DNA of 64,000 nt from Pararhizobium sp. YC-54 (GTDB lineage: Bacteria > Pseudomonadota > Alphaproteobacteria > Rhizobiales > Rhizobiaceae), in the NCBI RefSeq assembly GCF_025847205.1, contig NZ_JAOYTH010000016.1, positions 99,837 through 163,836 of the forward strand, read 5' to 3'. The notes under the pieces are model-generated. The model saw nothing but the letters and a program-made list of their open reading frames with translations, did no database searches and was not told the origin of the DNA. The position numbers and the translations under genes were made by a program. Position 1 is the stretch's first letter, and every line of letters begins with the position of its first letter. This document shows, piece after piece, positions 42,855 through 51,969 of the stretch.

Positions 42855-44528
42855 TTAGTTGCCGAGAATACCCGGCAGGCGCAGGCCCTTTTCCTTGGCG
42901 CAATCGAGGGCGATGTCATAGCCCGCGTCAGCATGGCGCATGACGCCGGTTGCCGGGTCGTTCCAGAGCACGCGTTCCAGGCGGCGGGCAGCATCGTCGG
43001 TACCGTCGGCGCAGATGACTACACCCGAATGCTGGCTGAAGCCCATACCGACGCCGCCGCCATGGTGCAGCGATACCCAGGTGGCGCCCGATGCGGTGTT
43101 GAGCAAAGCATTCAAAAGCGGCCAGTCGGAGACGGCGTCCGAACCGTCCTTCATGGCTTCGGTCTCGCGGTTCGGCGAGGCGACGGAGCCTGAGTCGAGG
43201 TGGTCGCGGCCGATGACGACCGGGGCGCTGAGCTCGCCATTCTTGACCATCTCGTTGAAGGCGAGGCCGAGACGGTGGCGATCACCAAGGCCAACCCAGC
43301 AAATACGTGCAGGCAGGCCCTGGAACGCAATGCGCTCGGCGGCCATGTCGAGCCAGTTGTGCAGGTGCTTGTTGCCGGGTGTGAGTTCCTTCACCTTGGC
43401 GTCGGTCTTGCGGATATCTTCCGGATCACCGGAAAGCGCTGCCCAGCGGAACGGACCGATGCCGCGGCAGAACAGCGGGCGGATATAGGCCGGCACGAAG
43501 CCCGGGAAAGCGAAAGCGTTTTCGAGGCCCTCTTCCTTGGCGACCTGGCGGATGTTGTTGCCGTAGTCGAAGGTCGGGATGCCCATGTCCTGGAAGGCGA
43601 TCATCGCCTCCACATGTTGGCGCATCGAAGCGCGGGCGGCTTTTTCGACAGCCTTCGGATCGCTTTCGCGCTTTTCCTTCCACTCTCCCATCGTCCAGCC
43701 CTTCGGCAGGTAGCCGTTGATCGGGTCGTGGGCCGAGGTCTGGTCGGTGACCATGTCGGGGCGGATGCCGCGGCGAACCATTTCCGGCAGGATCTCGGCG
43801 CAGTTGCCGAGCAGGCCGACGGACTTGGCTTCACCGGCAGCAGTCCAGCGCTCGATCATTTCCATGGCTTCATCGAGGGTTTCGGCGCGCGCATCGACGT
43901 AGCGGGTGCGCAGGCGGAAATCGATCGAGTCGGGATTGCATTCGACGGCGAGGCAGCAGGCGCCTGCCATGACGGCTGCGAGTGGCTGAGCGCCGCCCAT
44001 GCCGCCGAGACCGCCGGTCAGGACCCATTTGCCCTTGAGGTCGCCATTGTAATGCTGGCGGCCGGCTTCGACGAAGGTTTCGTAGGTGCCCTGTACGATG
44101 CCCTGCGAGCCGATATAGATCCATGAGCCGGCGGTCATCTGGCCGTACATGGCGAGACCCTTCTTATCCAGCTCGTTGAAATGATCCCAGGTCGCCCAGT
44201 GCGGCACGAGGTTGGAGTTGGCGATCAGCACGCGCGGCGCATCCTTGTGGGTGCGGAATACGCCGACCGGCTTGCCGGACTGCACCATCAGGGTTTCGTC
44301 CTCGTTGAGGTCGCGCAGTGTCTCGACGATCTTGTCGAAATCCGCCCAGGTGCGGGCGGCGCGGCCGATGCCGCCGTATACCACCAGCTCGTGCGGGTTC
44401 TCGGCCACTTCCGGGTCGAGATTGTTCATCAGCATGCGAAGCGGCGCTTCGGTCATCCAGGACTTTGCGGTGAGTTCAGTGCCACGGGCGGCGCGGACGT
44501 CGCGAATATTGTGACGAGGATTGGTCAT
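42855..44528 (-). CDS. hutU: urocanate hydratase
   Basis: A 557-residue urocanase of standard length. It has the N-terminal [15 protein letters not shown], the NAD+-binding [13 protein letters not shown] (about 175-187) and the active-site cysteine in [15 protein letters not shown] (near 410). It adds water to urocanate to give 4-imidazolone-5-propanoate, the second step of histidine breakdown, in the cytosol. Its ATG overlaps the hutG stop by four bases, so it is translationally coupled in the leftward hutI-H-G-U transcript, of which it is the last gene. Confidence 0.97.
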   Translation of the reverse strand: MTNPRHNIRDVRAARGTELTAKSWMTEAPLRMLMNNLDPEVAENPHELVVYGGIGRAARTWADFDKIVETLRDLNEDETLMVQSGKPVGVFRTHKDAPRVLIANSNLVPHWATWDHFNELDKKGLAMYGQMTAGSWIYIGSQGIVQGTYETFVEAGRQHYNGDLKGKWVLTGGLGGMGGAQPLAAVMAGACCLAVECNPDSIDFRLRTRYVDARAETLDEAMEMIERWTAAGEAKSVGLLGNCAEILPEMVRRGIRPDMVTDQTSAHDPINGYLPKGWTMGEWKEKRESDPKAVEKAARASMRQHVEAMIAFQDMGIPTFDYGNNIRQVAKEEGLENAFAFPGFVPAYIRPLFCRGIGPFRWAALSGDPEDIRKTDAKVKELTPGNKHLHNWLDMAAERIAFQGLPARICWVGLGDRHRLGLAFNEMVKNGELSAPVVIGRDHLDSGSVASPNRETEAMKDGSDAVSDWPLLNALLNTASGATWVSLHHGGGVGMGFSQHSGVVICADGTDDAARRLERVLWNDPATGVMRHADAGYDIALDCAKEKGLRLPGILGN

Positions 44529-45343
44529 TTGGTTCCCCTTTTGGTGTGTGCCAGTGTCAGCGCAGATGTTTCGATGCGCGCAAGGATGTCTTTCAGGTGA
44601 ATGCGAAGTCTGGCCGCCTTGGCTTCGTCATAGGCGAATGGCGGCGTCTCTGTCGTCAGATGGGTGGACTGCGCCAGCTCCATCTGGATTGCATGCACGC
44701 CGGTTTCCGGCCTGCCATAGTGACGTGTCGTCCAGCCGCCTTTGAAGCGGCCGTTGAGGATGCTGGTATAGCCCGGTGCGCTGAGGACGACATCGACGGC
44801 TGCGTTCTGGATGGCCGGATCGCAGGTCTTGCCGCTGTCGGTGCCGATGTTGAAATCAGGCAGAGTGCCTTCGAACAGGAACGGAATATCCGAGCGGATC
44901 GAATGGCAATCGTAGAGCACTGCAATACCGTGGATCGCTCTCACACGCTCGATTTCGGCTGACAGTGCCGCATGATAGGGCGCATGGAAATCGGCGAGCC
45001 GGGCGGCAATGTCGGCCTCAGCCGGTTCTTCGCCATCCTTCCAGATCGGGACGCCGTCGAAATCGGTGCCCGGAACGAGGCCGGTGGTGTTTTGGCCGGG
45101 ATAGAGGCTGACGCCTTCCGGATCGCGATTGGCATCTATGACGTAGCGATGGAAGGTGGCGCGCACCATTGTCACGTCCGGCAGCAAACCATCGTAGAGA
45201 TCGTGGATGTGCCAGTCGGTGTCGGCAAGGACGCGGCCATTGTCGTTCAGCCGCTCCCAGATCGCCGGTGGAACGTCGGTGCCGGTGTGCGGGAAGCCGA
45301 GAATGACGGGTGACGACCCCTGTTTGACTTCAAAGACGCTCAC
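44525..45343 (-). CDS. hutG: N-formylglutamate deformylase
   Basis: A 272-residue N-formylglutamate amidohydrolase (PF05013 type), not the arginase-type HutG. Likely zinc ligands are in [10 protein letters not shown] and [13 protein letters not shown]. It hydrolyses formylglutamate, made by HutF, to glutamate and formate. The start is a GTG placed directly after the hutH stop (TGA-GTG); the stop overlaps hutU. Its presence together with hutF shows the five-step pathway that releases formate, which could feed the one-carbon genes at the right end of the window. Confidence 0.93.
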   Translation of the reverse strand: MSVFEVKQGSSPVILGFPHTGTDVPPAIWERLNDNGRVLADTDWHIHDLYDGLLPDVTMVRATFHRYVIDANRDPEGVSLYPGQNTTGLVPGTDFDGVPIWKDGEEPAEADIAARLADFHAPYHAALSAEIERVRAIHGIAVLYDCHSIRSDIPFLFEGTLPDFNIGTDSGKTCDPAIQNAAVDVVLSAPGYTSILNGRFKGGWTTRHYGRPETGVHAIQMELAQSTHLTTETPPFAYDEAKAARLRIHLKDILARIETSALTLAHTKRGTK

Positions 45344-46879
45344 TCAAGCCTCCAGAACCGGAAGGATGCCGGTGGACACTGCGGCGTTCAGGGCGCCGGT
45401 GGCGATAAGGTCGCTTGCGGCCTTAAGATCGGTCGCCATGTAGCGATCGATTTCCAGCGTCGGCACGACCTTGCGGACCGCACCGATGGCGCTCATCAGT
45501 TCCGGGCTGGTGACGAGCGGTGCGCGGAAGTCGATGCCTTGAGCGGCTGTCAGCGCCTCGATGCCGATGATCGAAAACAGGTTGTCGGTCATCTGCAGTA
45601 GGCGGCGTGCGCCATGGCAAGCCATGGAGACATGGTCTTCCTGGTTCGCAGAGGTCGGCGTCGAATCGACCGAGGCCGGATGCGACATCTGCTTGTTTTC
45701 GGACATCAGTGCCGCCGAGGTAACTTCGGCGATCATCAGGCCGGAGTTGAGCCCTGGTTTCTTGGCCAGAAATGCCGGCAGGCCATAGGAGAGCGCCGGA
45801 TCGACCAGCAGAGCGATGCGGCGCTGCGAGATGGCGCCGATCTCGCAGATGGCAAGCGCGATCTGGTCGGCGGCGAAAGCGACCGGCTCGGCGTGGAAGT
45901 TACCGCCGGAGACGACGGAATTGTCCGACAGCACCAGCGGATTGTCGGTGACGGCGTTGGCTTCGATTTCGAGCGTGAGGGCGACGGAGCGCAGGAGATC
46001 GAGGCAGGCGCCGTCGACCTGCGGCTGGCAGCGGATGCAATAGGGATCCTGAACCCGCTCGTCACCTTCGATATGGCTTTCGCGGATCACCGAACCCTTG
46101 AGCAGGCCGCGCAGGGCGGCGGCAGCGTCGATCTGGCCCTTGTGGCCGCGCAACGTATGAATATCCGGATGGAACGGGGCTGACGAGCCCATGGCGGCGT
46201 CGGTCGACAGCGCGCCGGTGATCAGTGCGGACTGGGCAGCACGGTGGGCGCGGAACAGGCCGGCCAGCGCCAGAGCAGTGGAGGTCTGCGTGCCATTGAT
46301 CAGCGCCAGGCCTTCCTTGGCGGCAAGCACCACCGGGGTGAGGCCTGCGCGCTCAAGGGCGGTGCGGCCATCCAGCTGTTCGCCGTTGAAGAAGGCTTCG
46401 CCTTCGCCCATCATCACGGCTGCCATATGGGCAAGCGGGGCGAGATCGCCCGACGCGCCGACGGAACCCTTTTCCGGGATGACCGGGATGACGCCCTTTT
46501 CGAGCATGCCCTCGATCAGGCGGACGAGTTCGAGCCGGACGCCGGATGCGCCGCGGCCGAGCGAGACGAGCTTCAGCGCCATGATCAGGCGGACGATGTT
46601 TTCAGCCAGCGGCTGGCCGACGCCGCAGCAATGGGAAAGGATCAGATTGCGCTGCAGGATGGCGACGTCGGCGGCATCGATCTTGATGCTCGCCAGTTTG
46701 CCGAAGCCGGTGTTGATGCCGTAGACCGGAGCGTTGCCGGCGGCGATTTCGGCGATGCGGGCAGCGGCCTTCTCGATCCCCTTGTCGAAGGAGGGATCAA
46801 GACGGGCGGGCTCGCCGGTCCAGTAGATGGTTTCGAGGGTCGAAAGCGGGACCGAGCCCGGCTGAAGAATAAGTGTCAT
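45344..46879 (-). CDS. hutH: histidine ammonia-lyase
   Basis: A 511-residue HAL of normal length. YGINTGFG holds Tyr53, and [15 protein letters not shown] contains the MIO-forming Ala142-Ser143-Gly144, at the same numbers as in the well-studied Pseudomonas enzyme. LINGTQ and SVSGGNFH are also conserved. It removes ammonia from L-histidine to give urocanate, the pathway inducer. The ATG at 46879 has AGGA upstream; the TTG codon just before it could extend the frame by one residue. It contrasts with the MIO-less homologue at 35910. Confidence 0.97.
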   Translation of the reverse strand: MTLILQPGSVPLSTLETIYWTGEPARLDPSFDKGIEKAAARIAEIAAGNAPVYGINTGFGKLASIKIDAADVAILQRNLILSHCCGVGQPLAENIVRLIMALKLVSLGRGASGVRLELVRLIEGMLEKGVIPVIPEKGSVGASGDLAPLAHMAAVMMGEGEAFFNGEQLDGRTALERAGLTPVVLAAKEGLALINGTQTSTALALAGLFRAHRAAQSALITGALSTDAAMGSSAPFHPDIHTLRGHKGQIDAAAALRGLLKGSVIRESHIEGDERVQDPYCIRCQPQVDGACLDLLRSVALTLEIEANAVTDNPLVLSDNSVVSGGNFHAEPVAFAADQIALAICEIGAISQRRIALLVDPALSYGLPAFLAKKPGLNSGLMIAEVTSAALMSENKQMSHPASVDSTPTSANQEDHVSMACHGARRLLQMTDNLFSIIGIEALTAAQGIDFRAPLVTSPELMSAIGAVRKVVPTLEIDRYMATDLKAASDLIATGALNAAVSTGILPVLEA

Positions 46880-46927
46880 CAAGAAGTCCTCACAATGCGC
46901 GGAGCCAGGCTCACACGTCTTAAAATT

Positions 46928-48178
46928 TCAATGTCCGTTGCGGACGCGCGCATGCAGCGGGTTAAAGCCCATGCGGTAGACGAGTTCAGCGGGCCGCTCG
47001 ATATTCCATATGGCGAAATCGGCCCATTTTCCGGGTTCGAGCGTCCCCACTTCGTCGACGAGCCCGAGCGCGCGCGCCGCCTCCCGCGTCACGCCGGCGA
47101 TGCATTCGGTGACCGTCATGTCGAACAGGGTCGCCGCCATGTTCATGGTCAAAAGCAGCGAGGTCAGTGGCGAGGTGCCGGGATTATTATCGGTGGCGAT
47201 CGCCATGGCGACACCCGTCTTGCGGAACAGATCGACCGGCGGCTTCTTCGTTTCGCGGATGAAATAGAAGGCACCCGGCAGGATGACGGCGACAGTGCCG
47301 CTCTTAGCCATCGCCTGCGCGCCGGCCTCATCGGTATATTCGAGATGATCTGCCGAGAGCGCGCCATATTCGGCGGCAAGCGCTGCGCCGTGAAGATTGG
47401 AGAGCTGGTCGGCATGAAGCTTGACCGGCAGGCCATGTGCCTTTGCAGCGTCGAACACCTGGCGCATCTCGCTGGTCGAAAAGGCGATGCCTTCGCAGAA
47501 ACCATCGACTGCATCGGCCAGTCCTTGCGCCGCGATCGCGGGCAGCATCTCGTCCACGACCTTGGCGATATAGCCGGCCTTGTCGCCCTTGAGTTCCGGC
47601 GGCAGTGCATGGGCGCCGAGGAATGTGGTGCGGATGGCAACGTCGCGCTCTTCGCCAAGCCGGCGGGCGGCGCGCAGGGCTTTCGCTTCATTCTCGAGGT
47701 CAAGGCCGTAGCCGGATTTGACCTCGACGGTGGTGACGCCCTCGGCCATCAGTGCGTCCAGCCGGGGAAGTGTTTGCCGCACAAGCTCGTCTTCGCTTGC
47801 TTCACGCAGCGAGCGGACGGAGGAAACGATGCCACCGCCGGCACGGGCGACCTCTTCGTAGGTGGCGCCCGCAAGCCGCATTTCGAATTCGTTGGCGCGG
47901 TCGCCGGCATGAACCAGATGCGTGTGGCAGTCGATCAGGCCGGGTGTGATCCAGCGGCCGCCGCAGTCGATGATCTCGGCAGCGCCGTCAACGGAGAACG
48001 GCAAGTTTGCTTCGTCGCCGGCGTAGAGGATGCGGCCGTCCTGAACGGCGATGACGCCGTTTTCGACAAGGCCGAGACCCGGCAAGGCCGGATTCAGTGT
48101 CGCAAGCCGGGCATTTCGCCAGAGGCGATCGCAAGCGGTTGACCGGTCGCTGTCTCGCGTTGATTTTATGGAAGACAT
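46928..48178 (-). CDS. hutI: imidazolonepropionase
   Basis: A 416-residue amidohydrolase-superfamily enzyme. The metal-binding [10 protein letters not shown] (near 80), [27 protein letters not shown] and [10 protein letters not shown] are all typical of HutI. It opens the ring of imidazolonepropanoate to formiminoglutamate. The start at 48178 keeps GGAAAGG upstream; the open frame to 48238 would run across the HutC-type operator. It is the first gene of the leftward hut operon, 48 bp before hutH. Confidence 0.95.
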   Translation of the reverse strand: MSSIKSTRDSDRSTACDRLWRNARLATLNPALPGLGLVENGVIAVQDGRILYAGDEANLPFSVDGAAEIIDCGGRWITPGLIDCHTHLVHAGDRANEFEMRLAGATYEEVARAGGGIVSSVRSLREASEDELVRQTLPRLDALMAEGVTTVEVKSGYGLDLENEAKALRAARRLGEERDVAIRTTFLGAHALPPELKGDKAGYIAKVVDEMLPAIAAQGLADAVDGFCEGIAFSTSEMRQVFDAAKAHGLPVKLHADQLSNLHGAALAAEYGALSADHLEYTDEAGAQAMAKSGTVAVILPGAFYFIRETKKPPVDLFRKTGVAMAIATDNNPGTSPLTSLLLTMNMAATLFDMTVTECIAGVTREAARALGLVDEVGTLEPGKWADFAIWNIERPAELVYRMGFNPLHARVRNGH

Positions 48179-48207
48179 CGTTTTTCTAGCCTTTCCTTTT
48201 CGTGTTG

Positions 48208-48223
48208 TTATGTATAGACATAA
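48208..48223. promoter_or_regulatory. HutC/GntR-type operator in divergent hutI-hutF promoter
   Basis: TTATGT-ATAG-ACATAA is a 16-bp imperfect palindrome whose centre, TGTATAGACA (48211-48220), fits the GntR/HutC-subfamily consensus (GTMTAKAC) exactly. It lies in the 99-bp gap between hutI and hutF, so HutC could repress both transcripts from it. Confidence 0.75.
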
Positions 48224-48277
48224 AGAAAATGAACGCAAGTGTTTTTTTAGCTTATGTAGTCAGGAAGGGATGAGACC

Positions 48278-49618
48278 TTGACCAGCATTTATGTAAAATC
48301 GGCTCTGACGCCGGCGGGATGGCAGAAGGATGTGCGGCTGACGATCGCGGGTGACCGGATTGCCTCCGTCGAAGCGGGTGCGCAGGCGCAGGCAAGCGAC
48401 GAGCGCCATGATATTCTGGTGCCGGGCATGCCGAACCTGCACAGCCACGCATTCCAGCGCGGCATGGCCGGCCTTGCCGAAGTGCGGGGCCCCGGCGCTG
48501 ACAGCTTCTGGAGCTGGCGCAACGTGATGTACCGTTTTGCCCTGTCGATGACACCCGACCATGTGGAGGCCGTTGCCAGCCAGCTCTATATGGAAATGCT
48601 GGAAGCAGGTTTTTCGCGTGTCGGTGAATTTCACTATCTGCACCATGATATCGACGGTAGCCCGTATGCCGATATTTCCGAGATGGCGCAGCGGATCGCT
48701 TCGGCGGCCTCCCGGACGGGTATCGGACTGACGTTGCTCCCGGTTTTTTACGCGCATTCGACTTTCGGGGGGGCTGCGCCGAACGAGGGCCAGCGCCGGT
48801 TCATCAATAATGTAGAGAGCTTCGGGCGGCTGCTCGATGGTTGCCGCTCCGCGGTCAAGGAATTGCCGGAAGGCCGTGTCGGCGTCGCGCCGCACAGCCT
48901 GCGGGCGGTGACACCGGATGAACTGGCTGCCGTCGTTGCCATGGCAAAGGACGGGCCGATCCATATTCACGTGGCCGAACAGGTCAAGGAAGTGGAAGAT
49001 TGCATCGCCTGGTCCGGCGCACGTCCGGTCGAATGGCTGCTCGACAATGCCGGGCTCGATGACCGCTGGTGCCTGATCCATGCAACCCACATGACCGACG
49101 ACGAGACCCGCCGGATGGCAATGAGCGGGGCGATTGCCGGGCTCTGCCCGATCACGGAAGCCAATCTCGGTGACGGCACGTTCAATGCAGTCGTGTTTGG
49201 CGAGGCGGGCGGCAAGTTCGGTATTGGTTCGGATTCCAATGTCCTCATCGGCATTCCCGATGAGCTTCGCCTGCTTGAGTATTCGCAGCGCCTGGCGCAT
49301 CGCTCCCGAAACGTTCTGGCGGCTCCGGGCCAGTCGACCGGCCGTGCCTTATTCGACGGTGCGGTCGAAGGCGGCGGTATCGCCCTGGCGGCCAAAACGG
49401 GGATCGCCGCCGGTAATCCGGCGGATTTCGTCAGCTTGGCGGCGCCGGATGGCGATCTGGCAGATGACGCCATCCTGGATTCCTGGCTGTTTGCCAACGG
49501 CACGAAACCCGACAGTGTTTGGGTGGCGGGCCGTAAACAGGTCGAAGGCGGACGGCATCACAGGCGGGACGAGATAGCGGCCCGGTTCCGCAGCGTGCTG
49601 CGTGAGCTGTTGGCCTGA
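48278..49618 (+). CDS. hutF: formimidoylglutamate deiminase
   Basis: A 446-residue amidohydrolase-superfamily deiminase. HSHAFQRGMAG (near 48-58), the His in HVAEQVKEVEDC, IHATHMTDDE and GIGSDSNVLI carry the metal and catalytic residues. It converts formiminoglutamate to formylglutamate and ammonia; HutG completes the route. The start is TTG 48278 with GGAAGGGA seven bases upstream; the nearby ATG at 48270 is out of frame. Divergent from hutI across the HutC-type operator. Confidence 0.93.
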   Translation: MTSIYVKSALTPAGWQKDVRLTIAGDRIASVEAGAQAQASDERHDILVPGMPNLHSHAFQRGMAGLAEVRGPGADSFWSWRNVMYRFALSMTPDHVEAVASQLYMEMLEAGFSRVGEFHYLHHDIDGSPYADISEMAQRIASAASRTGIGLTLLPVFYAHSTFGGAAPNEGQRRFINNVESFGRLLDGCRSAVKELPEGRVGVAPHSLRAVTPDELAAVVAMAKDGPIHIHVAEQVKEVEDCIAWSGARPVEWLLDNAGLDDRWCLIHATHMTDDETRRMAMSGAIAGLCPITEANLGDGTFNAVVFGEAGGKFGIGSDSNVLIGIPDELRLLEYSQRLAHRSRNVLAAPGQSTGRALFDGAVEGGGIALAAKTGIAAGNPADFVSLAAPDGDLADDAILDSWLFANGTKPDSVWVAGRKQVEGGRHHRRDEIAARFRSVLRELLA

Positions 49619-49672
49619 GCGCCCCATTCGCTCCACGTTTTTTCCAGATTGGCCGCGCCGAACACTTTCTGG

Positions 49673-49809
49673 TAGAGCCCTTCCGTTTAACCCGGAAGGG
49701 CTCTACTGCATAATTCCTTAAATCGGTTCCGATTTAAGGAAAAATTATGCAGCCGATTTAAAGTGCTACAGCGACCTTTGCGCGTCATGAATGACGCGCG
49801 GCGCTGTAG
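49673..49809. repeat. composite palindromic intergenic element (three nested hairpins)
   Basis: Three inverted repeats follow each other. TAGAGCCCTTCCG/CGGAAGGGCTCTA at 49673-49705 is a perfect 13-bp stem and may terminate hutF. TGCATAATTCCTTAAATCGG paired with its complement at 49707-49751 has only a three-base bulge. CTACAGCG/CGCTGTAG at 49766-49809 encloses GCGCGTCA/TGACGCGC. The composition, unlike nearby DNA, and the modular palindromes fit a rhizobial intergenic mosaic repeat (RIME-like). I recall similar strings from other rhizobial genomes, but no second copy is in this window. Confidence 0.6.
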
Positions 49810-49843
49810 AACCGGGACAGGATTCGTTGAAGGTGAGAACGTG

Positions 49844-50611
49844 GTGAAATTACAGGATACCGATCGGGCCGTTAAGGTGCCGCTTGCGGAAAGCACAGGT
49901 GACCTGTCGCTGCATCAGCGTATCCTCGGCGATATCGAGGGTCGTATCCTGTCTGGCGAATGGCCGCCCGGTTTCCGCATTCCGTTCGAAGTCGAACTGG
50001 CCGAGCAATATAAATGCTCGCGGATGACCGTGAACAAGGCGCTCACGCAGCTTGCAAAAACGGGGCTGATCGAGCGGCGGCGCAAGTCGGGCAGTTATGT
50101 GACGCAGCCGCGCGCGCAATCGGCGGTGCTGGAAATCCGCGACATCAAACTTGAAGTTCAGTCGCTTGGTTTTGCCTACGACTACAGGCTGACCGGGAAA
50201 ACCCAGCGGCGCAGCAGCGCGGATGACAGATCGAGGCTTGGTCTGGCCGCGCCTGCTCCGGTTCTCGAGGTCACGTGCACACATTTTGCAGGCAACAGGC
50301 CGTTTTGTGTCGAGCAGCGTCTGATCAACCTGGCGGCGGTTCCGGATGCGGCGGCGGAGACTTTCGAGGAGGTTGCACCCGGCCCCTGGCTCTTGAACCG
50401 GGTTCCATGGAGCGCTGCCGAACACACGATCCGTGCGGTGGCCGCGGATGCACCGGTGGCGGCAGCTCTCGGTATAGCGGCAGGGAGCGCATGCCTGACG
50501 GTTGAGCGGCGCACGTGGAGCAATGGTGCGCATATTACCCACGTGCGCCTGATTTATCCCGGCGAACAGCACGCGCTGGTCGCCAACTTCACGCCATCAC
50601 AGCCGAAGTGA
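49844..50611 (+). CDS. hutC: GntR-family histidine utilization repressor
   Basis: A 255-residue GntR/HutC protein. The winged helix is HQRILGDIEGRILSGEWPPGFRIPFEVELAEQYKCSRMTVNKALTQL (about 20-65), and the UTRA domain contains PFCVEQRLINLAAVP and VRLIYPGEQHALVANF. HutC represses hut genes until urocanate binds. GTG 49844 is chosen because AAGGTGA lies eight bases upstream; GTG 49841 is nearly equal. A frame extending to 49763 would lie inside the palindromic repeat. Its likely target is the operator at 48211-48220. Confidence 0.88.
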   Translation: MKLQDTDRAVKVPLAESTGDLSLHQRILGDIEGRILSGEWPPGFRIPFEVELAEQYKCSRMTVNKALTQLAKTGLIERRRKSGSYVTQPRAQSAVLEIRDIKLEVQSLGFAYDYRLTGKTQRRSSADDRSRLGLAAPAPVLEVTCTHFAGNRPFCVEQRLINLAAVPDAAAETFEEVAPGPWLLNRVPWSAAEHTIRAVAADAPVAAALGIAAGSACLTVERRTWSNGAHITHVRLIYPGEQHALVANFTPSQPK

Positions 50612-50626
50612 CGGGAAGCTTCCTGC

Positions 50627-50767
50627 TTACTTCTTCGGCTTGGCGCCGGAAAGCTTGGGAACTTCCTTCTGAGTGGTTGCGGCGAAAGGGGTTGCCGCCT
50701 TGGCCGCAACCTTGTCCTTCTTAGGCTTCCTGACTTCCTTGTTGCTCTTTGCCTGTCCCTTGGCCAT
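50627..50767 (-). CDS. 46-residue Lys/Ala-rich hypothetical protein
   Basis: A short gene of 47 codons. The product starts MAKGQAKSNKEVRKPKKDK and ends KLSGAKPKK; it has about 14 lysines and no hydrophobic segment, so it is very basic, suggesting nucleic-acid or ribosome contact. AAGGAC lies before the ATG. The codon choice looks like neighbouring genes, and I recall similar small rhizobial proteins beginning MAKGQ(A/V)RSNKE, so I regard it as real. It is convergent with hutC. Confidence 0.7.
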   Translation of the reverse strand: MAKGQAKSNKEVRKPKKDKVAAKAATPFAATTQKEVPKLSGAKPKK

Positions 50768-50815
50768 GGTGCTGTCCTTCCTCGTTCTACATATGGAGGG
50801 CGAGCACTTGCGGCT

Positions 50816-51055
50816 CTACCCTCTGGCATCTTCCAGATTGTCTTCCGTCGTTACCCGTTCGTAGGTCTCGCCTTCGGTGCGAATCCGATATTGCGGCGAA
50901 CCATCCCGTATGGGCAATGTTGCGAGAATGCGAAAAATCGTTTCGCCGCGCAATGACAAACCGACGGTACTCTTCATCCGCACCTTTTGCCCGATCGAAA
51001 AGCGGTGCAGACGGGACTTGGGCTGTCCTTTGGGCGGGGCGGAGTTGGTAGGCAT
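50816..51055 (-). CDS. 79-residue conserved hypothetical protein
   Basis: A small protein starting MPTNSAPPKGQPKSRLHRF. A beta-rich core follows: FSIGQKVRMKSTVGLSLRG, then FRILATLPIRDGSPQYRIRTEGETYERVTTEDNLE. The pattern (basic start, SH3-like strands, QYRIR...ERV.TED.LE) recalls small proteins found widely in Rhizobiales, with no known function. AAGGAGA lies six to seven bases before the ATG at 51055, which rules out the longer open frame to 51328. It reads leftward, 48 bp upstream of the Lys-rich gene. Confidence 0.72.
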   Translation of the reverse strand: MPTNSAPPKGQPKSRLHRFSIGQKVRMKSTVGLSLRGETIFRILATLPIRDGSPQYRIRTEGETYERVTTEDNLEDARG

Positions 51056-51396
51056 GGCCGTTCTCCTTGGCATCAAGAATGGAAATGAAAGAGCGGAGCC
51101 TGGCCCCGTTTGGTCATATCCGCTTTTCTCAAGGAGCGTCTGCCGGGTCGGGAGCTGCCAGTCCATCCGTGGTCGTTCCCTGCCGGTCGCCAGCGGGAAA
51201 CGTTCATGTCGCGTATAATAGACGTCCCTGATCCCCATGGCGATACCAAGGGTGGGACAATCGAAAATTTGGATTGAGATTGGCGGGCCGGAACCATCCA
51301 GCACCGCGAGTAGCCAAGCCTTGGCCAAAGAACGATTGACGTGGAGGTTGGCGTCAATTGAGGTTTAATTGAGGCTCCTGCTCATCCTCATACCGA
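51056..51396. other. intergenic region after soxG with inverted repeat
   Basis: No supported gene lies here. ATTGACG (51335-51341) and CGTCAAT (51352-51358) form a seven-base inverted repeat about 40 bp downstream of the soxG stop, a possible terminator without a clear T run. AATTGAGG is repeated at about 51356 and 51368. TATAAT at about 51218 lies on the plus strand, but no rightward gene follows it. The promoter of the 79-residue gene must be here. Confidence 0.35.
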
Positions 51397-51969
51397 TCAT
51401 TTGCCTGTGTGAGCATCGACGCCGAATTCAAGGCTCATCTGGACAAGTTCATCCCAAAGGCTTTCGGCAAAGCCGCGCAGCACCAGAAGCTCGAAGCTTT
51501 CCGTTCCCGCCCGGGTAATCAGCGCTGAGATATGGCCGATCAAGGTCATTGCCGAATGGCCAACCGGGAAATTCGATATAGCGAGATCGACAGCCGTGCC
51601 CTTGGCAAGAACGGTCTCGACCGCCCACCCGCTGATGCCGATCCGGACGCGGCCATGGCCTTGATCGGAAATCGAGGCCTTGCCATCCAGAAGCGGTGTT
51701 TTGGCAAAAATCTCGGCTGCAGAGAGGGGCGCATCGCCGATGACGAACCATTGCCCGGGGCCATAGGGCCGGACGGCGTGATGAGTGCCGTCGCCAATCC
51801 GTGGGATCAGGCTTTGCAGGTCGCCGCTTTCGCGCGCGGCGAGAACCTGCAGCACGTGCCCTTCCGGCAGAGCCGCAAGCGTGATCCGCTTACCGGTTGA
51901 AGGCGCGCCGAACGAACCGGACTTGGCATCGGCAAGGGCAGGGCGGTGATGGAGCGCAAAATCAACCAT
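51397..51969 (-). CDS. soxG: sarcosine oxidase gamma-subunit family (N-methylglutamate dehydrogenase subunit)
   Basis: A 190-residue SoxG-family protein (GcvT-fold related). Residues ALPEGHVLQVLAARESGDLQSLI and GPGQWFVIGDAPLSAAEIF fit the family. It is the last gene of the leftward soxB-D-A-G operon, overlapping soxA by eight bases. In heterotetrameric sarcosine oxidase it is the structural gamma subunit. Since GlxBCD and a gamma-glutamylmethylamide-synthetase-like enzyme lie nearby, the complex may instead be N-methylglutamate dehydrogenase (MgdD). Sequence alone cannot separate the two. Confidence 0.85.
   Translation of the reverse strand: MVDFALHHRPALADAKSGSFGAPSTGKRITLAALPEGHVLQVLAARESGDLQSLIPRIGDGTHHAVRPYGPGQWFVIGDAPLSAAEIFAKTPLLDGKASISDQGHGRVRIGISGWAVETVLAKGTAVDLAISNFPVGHSAMTLIGHISALITRAGTESFELLVLRGFAESLWDELVQMSLEFGVDAHTGK

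Noticed and set aside
46244..48142. 632-codon open frame antisense to hutH and hutI
   Set aside because: Shadow of two enzymes with intact active sites; no ribosome-binding site or domain.
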